64,000 bases of DNA, from the NCBI GenBank assembly GCA_964019165.1, contig OZ025273.1, positions 7,923,725 through 7,987,724 on the forward strand. The letters are read 5' to 3'. The translations under genes were made by a program, and so were the position numbers. Positions 49,601 to 63,440 of the stretch are shown here, in pieces. The stretch comes from Mastigias papua (taxonomy: Eukaryota > Cnidaria > Scyphozoa > Rhizostomeae > Mastigiidae). Under the pieces are notes generated by a model, which was not told where the DNA came from, ran no database searches, and saw only the letters and a list, made by a program, of their open reading frames with translations. The first letter of the stretch is position 1. Every line of letters starts with the position of its first letter.

Positions 49601-51553
49601 CTCTAAACTGAAGTAGAACAAAAGTTTTCAGGTTTACCTACAAAAGCCGATATTTTACAAATGTACTTGTAACCTCTGACGCCAGGGTGCTGAACCCCCG
49701 TACCCAATATAGAGATGCCCCTGACTACAGCATTGTTTGCATATTGAGTAATGTTGTGACATGCTTCTGCACATCTACTTCGTATATTGTTTTATATCTC
49801 TACTGCCTATCAATGCAATTCAGTAAATCCTTGAATTAGCCCCCTTGGGGCTTATCTATTTTTTATGCTTTTTGGGTAGAGTCTTATTCGAGAGGACAGC
49901 ATATTCGAAGGAGGGGCTTATAAAATTAATAGATACATTTCGCATAAAAAGCTCATAATATCACAAGAACAGTATAAATTTAGGCATTAGTCATTACCAA
50001 AGTCTTCATCATCAGATCATCATTAGCAATTTGAAGTTCTAGCATAGGGGTCTATTTGCAGGGGGCTTATTCGAGGGGGCAATTCGAGGATATACGGTAT
50101 TTCCCTACTGCTTTTGTTGCTATGCAGCAAAGAAGTCAGCATTAGCTGTACGATACTAGCATAGGATTACCCTGTTTGGATCAAATATCCTTGAAGCATG
50201 CAAAGAGATTTTGCAACATCTATTGAAAGAGCGTTTTCTATGGTACAATTGGAGTTCTAAGTTGTAGGTAATATTTGATCCTTAATTCTTTCACAAAGTA
50301 GAATCGATATTAAGAAGAGGTGTATATGAAATCCTTTTTATTTTTAGAATTTCTGAAAGTCGGAAAAATCTTAATTTTCTTGAAAATTGATGCCCTGGAT
50401 TGCTTGAAACTTGAGAAGTTCGTTCAAGTAATATCTGCCAGTATTGTTCCTAGTCATATTACAGAATTTATATGATTACTAGTGAAATACACCGCAATAC
50501 GGTGCAATCGAGTAATTTTCATGTTTTAAACTTTCAATGACAGAAATCCATATTTATTTCACATTTGGGATACAAAATTGGGCAAAAGATTCTACCTCAA
50601 ACCATACACAGTCGCCTAGTAGCAAAGACCAGGATTATATTTAACACACTTAAAAGCCTCTTAATTCTTAATTCATTTTATGACTTTAACCTCAAAGATT
50701 GTCCTGTAGTAGGAAGCAGGCCCTTGACTGATAATCAGACGACTTAATACGTATACATTTTTATAAGAGACTGAGCAGAAAGCTTAGCTGTTTAAGTTCA
50801 TTCTTTATGGGCCTGGTTATGTCACATTGCAGTACTAAAAGTTCCTTGATGGTGAATAAAGTGCATGACCAAGCCAGTATGTCAAAATATTAGTTACTAA
50901 TATAGATACTATGGCTTTAAATAAAAGCTCCACCCCCGTCTCTTTCTTGTTATTCCTAAATGTTAAAACTTGTTCTTAGAATCAAGCCTGGTATAACAAA
51001 CATAAGCTAAGAAAGGCTTAAAATGAGATTAAGCTAGATTCCCGCTTTCAGCTGCCATTTGATACTAATCCGTTCTGTGTTCTGTTTCCGTATTTGAGAT
51101 TGACTTTCCATTATAAGCATCGAAAGCATGCTACAAATAAGACATTGAGTCTGCATATGTAATCCTCTAATGAAGACGGGACTCATACCTCTTCGTTCTC
51201 TCGTTTACCAGATGGCAAGTGATACGTACACTTTCTGTATCAAGTCTATGATGAACTAATCGATGCAAGTCCCTCTTTGTTCTCTACTGGGCTGAAAGTT
51301 GACATCTGTCGCTAAAGTACACCGTGATTGTATGGCAAAACTGTCAAGAAAGTTAAGTAGCTCTTAATATCGTCTAAATATCATTAAGTAATATAGCTCT
51401 AAATATCATCTAACTTTCATAAAGTAATGTATACATAACATGTAACATGAAGATATCACTTATTCAGTTTGAAGAGGTGCTATTGGAGATGTTCCATTCT
51501 GCTCTTTAGATTATCTACATAGACTATTTCACATGCTCCTTAAAATGACAGAG

Positions 51554-51560
<7 letters not shown>
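46649..51560. other. Upstream of the last recognised PKN exon, no gene identified
   Basis: The PKN first exon and promoter should lie here or further right, but I could not identify an ATG exon ending in phase 0. Minor items: a doubled ACACCCCTGACT motif near 47320, and a repeat-like G-rich stretch at 49840-50100 with repeated GGGGCTTAT and ATTCGAGG motifs. Confidence 0.45.

Positions 51561-51618
<58 letters not shown>
51561..51618. repeat. (AT)n microsatellite, left border of the hammerhead cassette
   Basis: 58 bp of AT dinucleotides immediately left of the cassette core. Confidence 0.95.
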
Positions 51619-51625
<7 letters not shown>

Positions 51626-51688
51626 AATTCTTGATTTGTGATAAGAATATCCTTTTCAGAGTGCTCGACATTAAGGAGCAATATATCA

Positions 51689-52190
<502 letters not shown>

Positions 52191-52246
<56 letters not shown>
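52191..52246. repeat. (AT)n microsatellite, right border of the cassette
   Basis: AT dinucleotides directly adjoining the 5' end of the minus-strand SINE. Confidence 0.95.
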
Positions 52247-52250
<4 letters not shown>

Positions 52251-53052
52251 TGAGCTCTAAATTCAAAATTTAATCCAGAGTCCATTGTTTTGATTGGTGT
52301 TGTAATTGTCACATGTGTGTACAAGTGAATTGTTTTCAAGGAGTTTCTCAAATAGACTTTTGAAGTTCAGCCTGATTGTGTATCTATGTTCCTAAATTTC
52401 TGCATACATTGAGCCTCAACTTTCGTATATACTTGCTTCTTACATAACTAAAAGCGTGCATATGATCATTGAATAGAAGGTCAAATATGAAAGTTAGAAA
52501 TTAAAAGAAGTTAAGTTCAATACGTTTGATTCCTAAATTTTCTATAAAAACGTTAGTCAAAAACTGCCAACCGTAACTCATGTTTCAATTTCCATGAAGA
52601 GCCAAAACCTAAGGCAGACAATAATTTCATTTGTGCTCTCTCGATTCATCTAGAGCTAATCCCCTTGGATATTTCAGGGTAGAGATTTGAACAGTGAGAT
52701 AATCAGAATACACGAAGGAGCCATACGAATTACCCCCAATGTTTCCAGCCTTTAAAGCTCGTCAAGGATAGATTACTGTGTAGCCATTCATCAAAGGCAT
52801 CCAGGAAATTCAGTCCCTATCAAGGGAGAGAGACAGAATAAGCATTTTGTATTGTACTAAGGTGACAAAAGTCGAAGAACTTAGCAACTGGAACACTCAA
52901 CAGCAGATAAAATTAAGTTAAAGTTGGTCAGTACTGATCAATATCAAACACGCCTTCCTTGATTTACTGGTGTGTATATAGGTGCCAACAATCAACAGAC
53001 AAATAAATGGTTGCAAAGTCCAAAACAAGAAATGCTTAGAGATGCCCATTTG

Positions 53053-53060
53053 TATAAAAG
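53053..53060 (+). promoter_or_regulatory. Isolated TATA-box candidate
   Basis: TATAAAAG followed by GGGCGTGG, and about 65 bp downstream AAAATGTGAGTCTC, which could be an ATG or a splice donor (GTGAGT). No downstream exon was found, so this may be chance. Confidence 0.2.
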
Positions 53061-54261
53061 TGGGCGTGGTACTTTGTTGGAATCAAGCAAACGAGGCAGA
53101 GACTAAAAAGTACCAAGTTAAAAATGTGAGTCTCAATCTAATTTAAAAAATTAATTAAGCTTTTTATGGATCGCAAGAATACATCTTAATTTGTGTTAGT
53201 TTCGATAACTATTTTCGATTAATAGACATATCTTAATTATACTGATCCCCATTTTCCCTCAAGTACAGATCTACAGTTTTGATAAGAAATTCCATAGAGT
53301 GAATCAGACCCACACTTATTTTAGCCCTGCCTGGCTGTTTCAATGCATTGCACTGGTGTACGTTAGCACAACCCAAATTAATTCTAAAGCAATACTAGAA
53401 TGCTCATAAAAAGAGGATGTGAACGATTCTTAACTAAAGAAATAAAGTGCACATTAAACTTTTCAACCATATGATTAGACACAGAAGAAGACAAGAACAA
53501 TAAGATACATTCCAGTTGTGGTAAAGTTTAATCCCACTTTCTCACTAATTAGTCCCATATTACAGTCCCTCTTTAACGTATTTCACATGTAAAACCACCG
53601 ATTTAATCGTGGTTCTCGCAGCAATCATTGATATACTATAAAAGAAGTGAAACTCTTGGAATTATGATCGGATTATATGAAATTATAAACAGCAAAGTAA
53701 TTGAAAGCTTTCAACTCAATAAATCTTAGCAAGCAAAACTACTGTAAGCTCTTCAATCTTAAAGGAAGAATGTCTAATGCAAAACAAAAACCTCAAGTAA
53801 TACTCTACTAAAACACTAATACGTGCAGCAGCGAGCTCGTTGCATATCATATAGGATTACTTGATCAAATTCAAAATGTGAAGAAACCCGAAAGAGAGTA
53901 CACGCTAAAATAAAAGTAACTGTTTTTTAAGCAACCTACATTCGGAAAGCCAGAAAATCTAAGGAATTTTTACTACTGAAAATAAAATTCCCAATGAACT
54001 TTCTTTCTGTTCTTTCTATTCCAGTAAAAATTTAAACTATATAATTACTGCTTATACATACACCTGACATTACACTACTAAAGAAATGGTACCCCTAGGA
54101 GCAAATATCATGTCTACCCAGGGGTCATAATATTAGATGTAACGAATAAAATAATAGACAAGCTAAGTTAAGGTGCCTTCTAACCAAACAATTGCCAATG
54201 GCAATTCAAAATTGGATATTAAACTAAAGAGGAACTTTTCAAGTTCGAATATTAATTTCAC

Positions 54262-54565
54262 TGGATGAAATAGAGAATTAAACCAAATTCACTTAAATTT
54301 GTGAAATCCTTGTAGCAAGTGGCTCGTAAGCTGGCTTCCATTGAAACTTGCAGTGTTCATAGTATCCCGTCTTAATACTTATCACGTGCAATATCTATAG
54401 CACCAAATCTGTCGTTAATTTTATCCTATTAAGAATCTGTCGTCCTATTAAGAAACTTTACTAATAAAATGTGGTCAAAGGAAGTCCAAAAAGTATGAAA
54501 CTTTTAGAACAATGCTTTTTGCCAAGTTCCTTATAAAAGCATGTATGTCAGAAGGTATATAGGGT
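54262..54565. repeat. Dispersed repeat, second copy of the 8806-9140 family
   Basis: It shares ATCCTTGTAGCAA, TTCCATTGA, TGTGGTCAAA and AGTCCAAAA in order with 8806-9140, in the same orientation. It is diverged and non-coding. Confidence 0.55.
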
Positions 54566-56193
54566 CATTTTAGGACATACAAGTTCTTCATTTTTAGAAT
54601 TAGGAAATTTGTCGATAAATCTTGGTTAATTTACAAAATCAGATGTACTAAATTACATCGAAAGGTTTCTGCTACAAGTGGTTTCTGTCCCGTTTGCGTG
54701 ATTGCAAAGCTGAGAAAAGGACAATGCAAAAAGCTACGACTGCATTACATATTTAGTTTTATTTAATTCTAAAATCTGTCACTGAAATTGGCTGCCTAAA
54801 CGTTTGGTTATCCTTTGTAAGTGAAAGTTTAAAGTAGATTCAAAAGGGAAAAGTAATGACGTTAAACCATATTGAAGGCTGTTTGTTGATCTAGTATTAA
54901 ATTATTCTGTTAGCTTTTTAGCTTTTCTATTGGGATAATGTTGAGGTTACGAAATGTTGAATTTTTTTCAAAAGATTTAATAAATTAAACGAAGTTTGAT
55001 ATCCTTGAAATTCGATAGGGACAGTGCAAAAATTATAGTTATTACTTTTGATTTAATAGTCTTATCCATATGCTCATAATTACGCTGTCTACAGGCCCTC
55101 GCCAAAATAGTTCGAGTAGGTTATACATTCTCAAAGACTTCTTCTCTTCATCGTCCCCTCCCTCGGATACAATGTTGAATACGGAGATGTTATTCTGCCT
55201 TGACCATACGGTGTTTTATAGTTGTTAGATAGTTATTTCCTACGTAGAAATCAACACAGTTAATGGGGGTGGGGGAGGGAAGAAGGTGAATGGGAAGAGT
55301 AGAATTATCCATTGCCAGTAAGACAGGATTGAAGTTGGTCTCCTGGGTAAATTAATGGTTAGTGTTCCAGCTAATTTTGGCGAGAATTATAGCTTCGATT
55401 TAGACAAAATATACGTTTCTCATAAAAACGTTCTTTGGCCCAGTACTGGGACTTTCTCAGGTTTTTCGTGATTTCAGTGCCACAACTTTCTTAGCAAGAG
55501 TGCTTGAGTTTTATAACACTGCAGTATTGCACTGGCAGACAGGCACTACACAAATATACATAGATTAACACAAGAATTATATACAACTTAAGTAAAAGAG
55601 ATAACAGTCTTGCTTGAATATTGGAATTGTAAAAGTATATGACTGACTAACTTTCTTAGGTCCACAAAATCCAGTATTGAATATTTTTAACTTCTTGAGC
55701 AGTTGAATATCACATTCTTGTAAACTACTTCCTTATGACGTAACATTTGTATTAGTTCCGGGCAAGTTATGTAAAGTCCCCAAAAATTTACGAACGCCAT
55801 TTGACTGATAGTAGTCTATAGGGTATACTTCTACCACGTAGGATGAGGTTTTTGCCATAGGGATAATAGGATGATGTAGTTAGGTCATGTGCAGACAATG
55901 TCATTGGTCATGTAGCCAGGGGATCAGCTGGTGAAGATCTAAGAGAATGTGTAAGATAAAGCGACAGAAAGATAGGAATAGGAAAGAGACAAATCAGTTG
56001 GAAAGACACAATTTCAGAGATGACTGGAGAAAAGGGAGTAGAAAAGAACAAGGAATTGGCAGAAAGCAGATTGGTATGGAGAAGAAATGTCAATGATTTT
56101 GAGTACAACAACACAACATAATTATCTCATGAAAGCTTCCACCAATCGAATCGGTTTGGAATGAGAAAAGAAGAAGGGTTAGGTCTCGAATGT

Positions 56194-56484
56194 CAGAGTC
56201 CAGAAAAATGCCTAACCTTCCTCCGGCTGTCAAACCTTCATCATAAACCTTCCTCTTCTAAGATTATCAGAACTAGCGAAGGTTTTTGAACTCTGCATTG
56301 TGTATGTCTCGGAAGCTTTAACTGTAAATGGGCTATGCCTTTCACAGTCGATGTCGCATAATATGAAAACTTTGCTGAAACTGGATTGTCGATACAGATT
56401 TCAAAACCTTCCTCAAATACGACATAAAGAGTAAAATTTTCCTCCGGCTCAGAGCCGTGGAGCCGTGACTTTTTCTGAACTCTG
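56194..56484. mobile_element. hAT-like MITE copy 3, exact 8-bp TSD
   Basis: A 291-bp element flanked by perfect TCGAATGT repeats (56186-56193 and 56485-56492). Its termini are CAGAGTCCAGAAAAA and, in reverse complement, CAGAGTTCAGAAAAA, giving a 15-bp TIR with one mismatch. It is the best-preserved of the three copies. Confidence 0.9.
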
Positions 56485-56812
56485 TCGAATGTAAGAGGAA
56501 TTGTTAAGAAATACGTTTAAGGGTCTCAAACCTGGTTGTGAGGTGACATGCCTCGGAACTAGCGAATGACGAGGTGAGAAAGATCACCCAAAGTTAGTCT
56601 GGATGCTTCTTCTGTAACTGGAAATTGCATAAAAAACCATGCGTATGTCTCATTGCTGAAAAAGACTATTGTAAGAAAGAAGAAAGCAAAGTAATGTATA
56701 AATGTTTACGTATAGCCAATAACAGTAGGCTTAAAGTTCTGGAAGCAATTCCCCATGACATTGAAGCTCATGTTCTAGCTAATCTTTCAGATTACTCACT
56801 GGAGTTGTACGT

Positions 56813-56913
56813 TCAAGAAAGTGAAGTTTGTTATGCTCTTAGGGCTCCTCTCAATTGAGTATCTAACTCATTTCAGAGAAGCTCCAAGAGCATAACAAAC
56901 TTCACTTTCTTGA
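56813..56913. repeat. Inverted repeat, arms about 41 bp
   Basis: Left arm 56813-56854 and right arm 56872-56913 pair over AAGAAAGTGAAGTTTGTTAT and GCTCTT with a few mismatches near the 17-bp loop. This is a cruciform or hairpin candidate not bounded by (AT)n. Confidence 0.8.
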
Positions 56914-59313
56914 CAGCCCTTTATATAACATTGACAACAATCCCAAGCTAAATAGCTACAGACGAAAAATGAAAGATAATGTAGATTATATTACCAAATT
57001 TTGATCTATATACTTTTAAAGATGATTTATAACCACATTTAGTCATAGATACTGCCGTTCGAAGCAATCACTATGTATTGGGGAGACCGGAGCGGAGGGG
57101 AATGAGCTGGGGTCTGAAATCTTAATGCATGTTGGTACTGGCGTATAAATTTATAACAATCTTTAAGCTGGGGGTATGAAATACAATTCAGGAAACGCTG
57201 GAAGCGACAGGGCGGCAGGTACCTGGAAAATATCCTCCTATCATTCAGATGTGTAATAATGTTATCAATTGCATTCAATCTTATCTTCATAGCTGGGGCA
57301 TCAAAATATTTCGTGTCCTCAGACTTGGGCTTCAAATAATCCTCACACGTTTTCACTGCGGGACAAATGTTTGGAGCTATTGTTTCATTAGCCTCCACTC
57401 GCTCCCCCTGTACTAACTGACTGCCCCCTTAATAATCAGAGCTCCTTATTGAACATTCGAATTATAATCTGATGAATTTATCAATTCACAAGAGACACCT
57501 GCGTCATAATCAAAGATACTTAAGATGATCTTCTTTGAAGTGTTTGGCAGATCACTGTTCACCTCTAACTTCTTTCAAAAGAAAATTAAAAGTCCCATCA
57601 GAGATCCTTGTGGTACTCCAAAAGGAACTGAAAGGAATCTAGAGCTTCTACTATTAGGAGAAATATATTGCTTTCCATCCAATGGATAAGATCATTGAAG
57701 AGTACATGCGAAAGCTCCTTGATGTTCAAATTTTCCGTTAGCATTGCATTTTTAGCAGTTGTAAATACTTTTATAAATCAGCAAACATGCGATCTTTCAT
57801 TATCAAGTGTACTTCCTACAGCTTCTATTGGACTCTAAAGTGATGTTCAATTGCATGGTTTTTACTTTTTAGAAAATAACGAACTTTCAGTTCACAAAGA
57901 AATCTATAAAGTCATCCATACATTTGATAAATCCCCCTGGAACATGTCTCCATCTTCCTCTTTCCTTCTTGCCTTCAATGCACCCTATAGTATATGGTGA
58001 TTTAATATCTCCTTCCTCATTTTATGGCATAAAATCTCATACCACCCTTTACCGTCCGCATTGCCAAGCCTTTAATTTGAGACTTTGAGAAACTCTCTTA
58101 ATCTGTCCTTTGAAGGTAATAAGGGCCGTCGCGGAGTTGATGCTTCTGGGAACTTAAGACTCCCACATGACATGGGCATGATATCCAAGGACTGGGTGTC
58201 GTTACTGATAACACAGCTGACAATTTTCGAAACATTTTTAACATCGTTGACAGCATGCTAGATAACTATTTGCAGAGCCACCGAGAAAGGGAGAGAGGGG
58301 CAAAATTAACCAAGGGCCTCAATACCTAGGGGCCTCATAATTCCCAATGCTTCAAGGTCAAAAGGGCCTTATAAAGTACGACTAGCAGTAATTTTCTGGA
58401 GCTAATTCACAGGCAATAAAAGTTTTCTGCTCAATTCGCTCGCAAGATGTTTCATATTTCTCTTTTGATCCAAAGCCTCTGAAATCTCTTGCCGGCCCTG
58501 CTTATTTATGATATCTGCGAAAGCTGCAAAATGAAAAGTCATCAGATTTGCCGCTAAAGGGCAAATTTTTGCCGACGAAGCGCTCTTGCAAGGGGGTTAT
58601 ATTTCCCACGTCCCCTCGCTACGGGCCTGAGCGTGATCAAAGAATTTAGAAATGGTTGATGTAGTAGTGGAAGCAAATTTTATGAACCAAATCTACTATC
58701 ATTTTCATCAAATTTGGCCTTACTTTTACCCACCAACTGTCTAGAAATGATTCTGATTATCACACGGCACACACCTAGTTATGAGCTATTACATCGGTTT
58801 TCAAGTTATTCCCACCTTTTAATAAGAACTATTGTCTCTACACGAAATGGCAACCAATATGGCATTAGCTATTAAGTATTCTACAGTAGCTCATTCTCAC
58901 CTTCCCTACAGTTCTGTCTAAATCACCTGATTTCTATTCTATCCACTCTAACCTTTCCAAGTGTGTTGTTATTAGGGATGATTCATATACAACGACATCA
59001 AAACGTGAGCAAGTATCAGCCTTCCATTCCCAGAATTGCAAAACATCGTCTCTACAAAAGCACAATAGCCCCCCCCCCCATAGTCTGCAGAACTACGTCG
59101 AATTTTGATTAACCCCCCAAATTTGACGGAAATAGCTACGTTGTTACAAAATAAATGCGATAGTTGTGGACGCTCAAAGTAGCTAAACCTTAAAAATAAA
59201 TTATTAAACATACTCTTGAGAAGAAGTCCTGACAAGAAGGGTTTTTATTTCAGAAGTCCTTATAACTTCAGGGTGTCCTGTGGGAGTTACGAGCTCTTGA
59301 TTGTTCATCTCAC
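56914..59313. other. Intergenic, no gene recognised
   Basis: Contains an open minus frame at 57398-57039 that starts with GTG and has no recognisable similarity, and a C-run at about 59071-59080. Nothing else could be supported. Confidence 0.45.
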
Positions 59314-59381
59314 GGCTACTTTCTGTTCGAGGCTACTTTCTATTCGAGGCTACTTTCTATTCCAGGCTACTTTCTATTCGA
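59314..59381. repeat. 17-bp minisatellite, four units
   Basis: Four tandem copies of GGCTACTTTCTATTCGA with one difference in units 1 and 3, followed by a partial unit. Confidence 0.9.
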
Positions 59382-60124
59382 GGCTATTTGATTCCACTCT
59401 TATTAGACTGAAACTATTTCACATTCACCACCAAACCGCAGGATTGCAAAGTTGCAGGTCCCCTTTAAGAAAGCACAGTAAATATAACTTTTCCAAGCCA
59501 TATTTGGATTGAATAAATAATTCAGTACTTTAAACACATCGCGAAATTTTCTGCTCAATTATACGATCGAGTGGCAAAAGCCTTAAAGACTGGTACTTGA
59601 AGACAAAATTGAACTGAATATGCTGTTTAATAAGTTGAATGCAGAGTGATTACTATATAATCTGAAAGTATGCATTCGGAAATATCTTTCAACGTAATCA
59701 ACAACATTTCCGAATTCTAATTTCCTCATAAACTAGCAAGTATTATTCAATCAACTTTTCATTTCAATTTCACTTCCAGCTCTGCTGTTTCACATTCTTG
59801 ACCTTGCTAGGCAACAAATTCCACTTTGAATTTGACTAGTGTTTTTCCTCCAATGAGTGAATGAGAGAAAACCAGATCTGATAGATTCGTAGATATTTAT
59901 CGGCCGGTATTTTTCAATGCCATGGCGCTCCTTCAATCGAACTTTAAACGCTCTCTCAGATCCCTAAAGGCATAAAATCAATTCAATAGTATAATCAGAT
60001 CGAATCAAGCAACCACAGTATGTAGAGCTGGGCCAATTCGAAACTACCAAAATCTGTCGGAGGTACCTTCAATAGTTCTATGGACATTATTCTCACAGGT
60101 TCAAAATTGAGGAATGCAGGTCTT

Positions 60125-60470
60125 CAATGGGTTCTTATGTAAATGGTACTTAAGCCAAATTTAGGCTATCATGGTTCTTATAATAGGTTCTTTTATTTTC
60201 ATATTAATTTTATCTTAATATACTATATATAACATGGATATTATATATTATTAATATTGTTATGAGCTTGAATGAAAACAGTTATATCAAGTTACTTTTT
60301 AATAGCTGATGATCTTCAACCAGCAATCTCTACCAATACACTTCTACTGCAACCCCAATGATAAGAACCTAGCTCAACAGTGTAGCCTAAATAGGTTCTT
60401 ATGTGCAGGAGGGTTGAAGTGAAAATCTTGGCCTAGTAGGCTCTTACAACCCTGGTTTTATACGCGAGCT
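60125..60470. repeat. Dispersed repeat, second copy of the 45313-45620 family
   Basis: Shares GGTTCTTATGTAAATG, GATGATCTT, CAACCCCAATGATAAGAACC and AAATAGGTTCTTATGTG in order with 45313-45620. Confidence 0.65.
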
Positions 60471-61084
60471 AGTACTGTAAGCAGTCAATTTGTTCGGTCA
60501 GGTTTCTCTTACCGTTTTCTGCACAAATCGATGGAATGCCCGTTCAAACTTACTTCAATATACGTAAATTAGCTCCCAACACATCGGTTAAGAAGTTGCT
60601 GGATAGTAATTCAAAATTGGTTTTCGATTTGATTAATATGCCTAAACACAATATTTGAGTCCTATTTAACATTGGTTTTAAAGGTGATTTATTTGTCAAT
60701 CTTCACCCATTAGATGAGCTGCGTTTAGTGGGCTGTCATTCATTTTCCTTGATTATTAAATCTCGGTGGCTGTAACAAGGTGATGTGCCATTCTAAGATC
60801 CACACCTGATTTACAGTGTGGTAGTACTTTGGCCTATTCGAAAAGACGGAACACAGAATCACAGTCAATCAAATAGCACGACAATCTTCGCATCAAGTGA
60901 AAGAAAGCCGATATGCTATTCTTCCAAAGTAGAAGTTTGTCCTCCAAAAACTCACTATATAAATAGAATGCATAACAATGACCGATATCGGTGATTGATG
61001 AAGCCGATTGACGGCAGTAAGTGGTGGTGATTCAAGATGATGATATTGATGATTAGGAGATGGTGATGTTAGTGATTTGTAATG

Positions 61085-61160
61085 ATTGCAAATTTCATCA
61101 GGTTTCGAACTTGCGACCTCAGCCACCAGAGCAGTGGCAGAGCCACTCGATGTACGCACT
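61085..61160 (-). repeat. tRNA-like SINE fragment
   Basis: The minus strand carries CATCGAGTGGCTCTGCCACT and a B box AAGTTCGAAACC, similar to the pair at 7437-7588. The cloverleaf is degraded. Confidence 0.45.
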
Positions 61161-62019
61161 TTTGATTCGGGACAGTTTTGTACCAGGTATCTGATACGGT
61201 TTTGTGCCTACCAGGAAAGAGGTACACAGCTGAAGCTGCATGAGCGTGAACTGACACAGATCCAATGTAAATGCAAGTGAGCAGGAGCGTGCGTCTGTAG
61301 TGGATACAAAATAATCCAGTTCCGAGTGAACGTTACAATAGCAAGATTCAGTACATTTCCTAATCTAGCTCCAAAAACTCTAGGTGCTCTACTATATATT
61401 GTATGTCTTCTCTTACCCCTGTTCCCGCCCAGGCCTTATTATCATGGTCTATCGATTGCTCTATTCCAACCGCCTTTGCTCCATATTTTACGCAACTTAG
61501 CAAGGAAAAAACCCCACGTTTTATCACGAGTATTCATACATTTAGTGGTTACCAAATAAATTAGGAGCTAAAGTCTCATTTGAATGAAAATTAAGCAAAA
61601 GGCATCGGGTCAAGACATTGGCTAAAGAAACGAAATTAAACTGGTATTGATTTACAAAGAGCGTTTGTGTAAGAAAGAACCATATGCCCATATCAAATCA
61701 ACTTGACGTAGGCACCGATTTTCAATGTATCTAATTCATTCGTGCCCCTGTTCCAATTTCCGAAATGAACAGGCTGCAATAAAACAATAACAATTTACAT
61801 CTATCTTGGACAACTATGGTCAGCGAAGTTATGCTATTTCAAGAACTAGTTCCGAAGTGAATATCAAAATAGATCTTAGACAACAGTGCAAAAACTCTGT
61901 TAGTTTCTTTTGCATCGTACGAAGGGTATTTCTACTTGAGCATCTTTCCCAATACAGTGAGTCTTATTGATAGCTTTGGAGTACAATTATGCAAGCACGG
62001 TGTCACTGGGGGGGGCGGG

Positions 62020-62160
62020 GACGGAGGGCTTCAGTCCCCTCTTTCTGCCATACCGATTTTCCTAACCTTCATCAAGTAAGTTTATAGTTTATAGTCCCAC
62101 GTTTTATATGCAGCCCATCCACTTTTTCTTTGGCGGCACCGTGCCTGGTATGTAATGGAT
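62020..62160. repeat. Dispersed repeat, family of 23120 and 63080
   Basis: Contains CTTCAGTCCCC, TTTCTGCCA, CCTTCATCAAGTAAGTTTA, and a GGCGGCACCGTGCCTGGTA end. Confidence 0.5.
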
Positions 62161-63079
62161 AGTATATCTAACAAAACTCTATTGCTGTAAAGGAAGAAGG
62201 AGCGATTCACAGGTGAAGATTGAGAGCAGAAAGCATTTTAGTGAATGCACAAAAGATTCTTCAAAGGAAAATCTCTGAACAAACTTGCTTCGTGAAAATC
62301 CACTTGCAATCCCATTCTGGAATTAACACGTCTTCTATGTGAAGAGGAGTTGCATACTGAATGTTTTCTAATGGTGGGTAATCAGAGGCAAATTAGTCTG
62401 CTAACTATTAGCAAAATATGCCGTTTGGACACTTGCAAGCTATTTCTTATTACTTTAAATGTAATTTGGCTACTTATCCTTATTGTAACCGATTAATATT
62501 TCACCCAGTGCAATCCAATAATGCTAATATTATCATATTATTACCATTGCAACTATATCTAATATTCATAACACTGTTGATACTGCAGAAATATTCCACA
62601 TCACACTATAGTAGAATCAAAGGAAGAACTGTATGCAATCATGCTTAATACAGTGAGAAGAAATAATGAGAAAACTTTGCTTATTTGCAATATTAGACAA
62701 GTGGACATTTGCAAATATTAAATTAATACCTGTGAGGTAATCTCCTATTACTCATTATGAGAACAGAAAATTGTACGGTAAACACTAATCCAGTAGTCTC
62801 AAACTCGTTTCCCGCGGGTCATCCCGAGCCCCCATGACGAAACAATTTGGCCGGCAATACAATATGACAAGTAGATGATAATTTGGGCTTTTGAATTCTA
62901 TTTCAGTGGTACCTACCACATTACTTGCGAAAGGTTCATTTTGTACAAAGCGAAACACTTCGTGGGTTTGGCCATGTAGTGCTGCATAGCAATCATAGAC
63001 TTTCTATATCTCACTGTCTCATATTTGGGTATGGTCAAGCACAGCCTAGCTGGGGGAATGGAGGAAGGTAAGGGGCTTC

Positions 63080-63185
63080 AGGCCCCACTTTTTGCCAGCC
63101 AGCGATTTTGCTAGCCTTCACCAAGCAATTTTACTGACTTTGTAGCACCCCTGTATTATTTGGTGGCGGGGTGCCTGATACCTGG
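63080..63185. repeat. Dispersed repeat, family of 23120 and 62020
   Basis: Contains CTTCAGGCCCCAC, TTTTTGCCAGCCAGCGATTT, CCTTCACCAAGCAATTTTA and a GGTGGCGGGGTGCCTGATA end. Confidence 0.5.
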
Positions 63186-63440
63186 ATGAAGTCAAGGTTG
63201 CTATGTGAAATAAATGATGTGGATTTCGTATCATGCGACCCTTCCTCATTCAGGCTGTTTCCTGTGACCCACAAACAGAGTTCTATCGACTGGGGGGGGC
63301 GATAGGGGACACCACGTCCCCACTGTCTAGGACATTTGGAAACAATTTTGTTCCTGCACGACTATTACAACAAGGATACCCTACAAGAGGTCGCTTATAT
63401 TTGTGTATAATACAAAACTGCTACGCAATGATTTTGTGTT

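Larger units (their letters stand above)
52247..56193. other. Intergenic, no gene recognised
   Basis: AT-rich. A consensus TATAAAAG sits at 53053-53060 and the dispersed repeat at 54262-54565. No coding exon could be supported on either strand. Confidence 0.45.
59382..63440. other. Intergenic upstream of the window edge, repeats only
   Basis: Holds the dispersed repeats at 60125, 62020 and 63080, a tRNA-like fragment at 61085-61160, and a fragment near 62793 starting CAGTAGTCTCAAACTCG that resembles a hAT terminus. No coding exon seen until the homeobox stop at 63441. Confidence 0.45.

Noticed and set aside
57039..57398. 119-codon minus-strand open frame as a gene
   Set aside because: It begins with GTG, lacks a recognisable family and has no supporting exon context.
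59314..59381. CRISPR-like direct repeats
   Set aside because: Units are contiguous with no spacers and the DNA is nuclear animal DNA, so it is a minisatellite.
62793..62880. Complete hAT element starting CAGTAGTCTCAAACTCG
   Set aside because: Only one terminus-like sequence is visible; no matching inverted end or 8-bp duplication was found.
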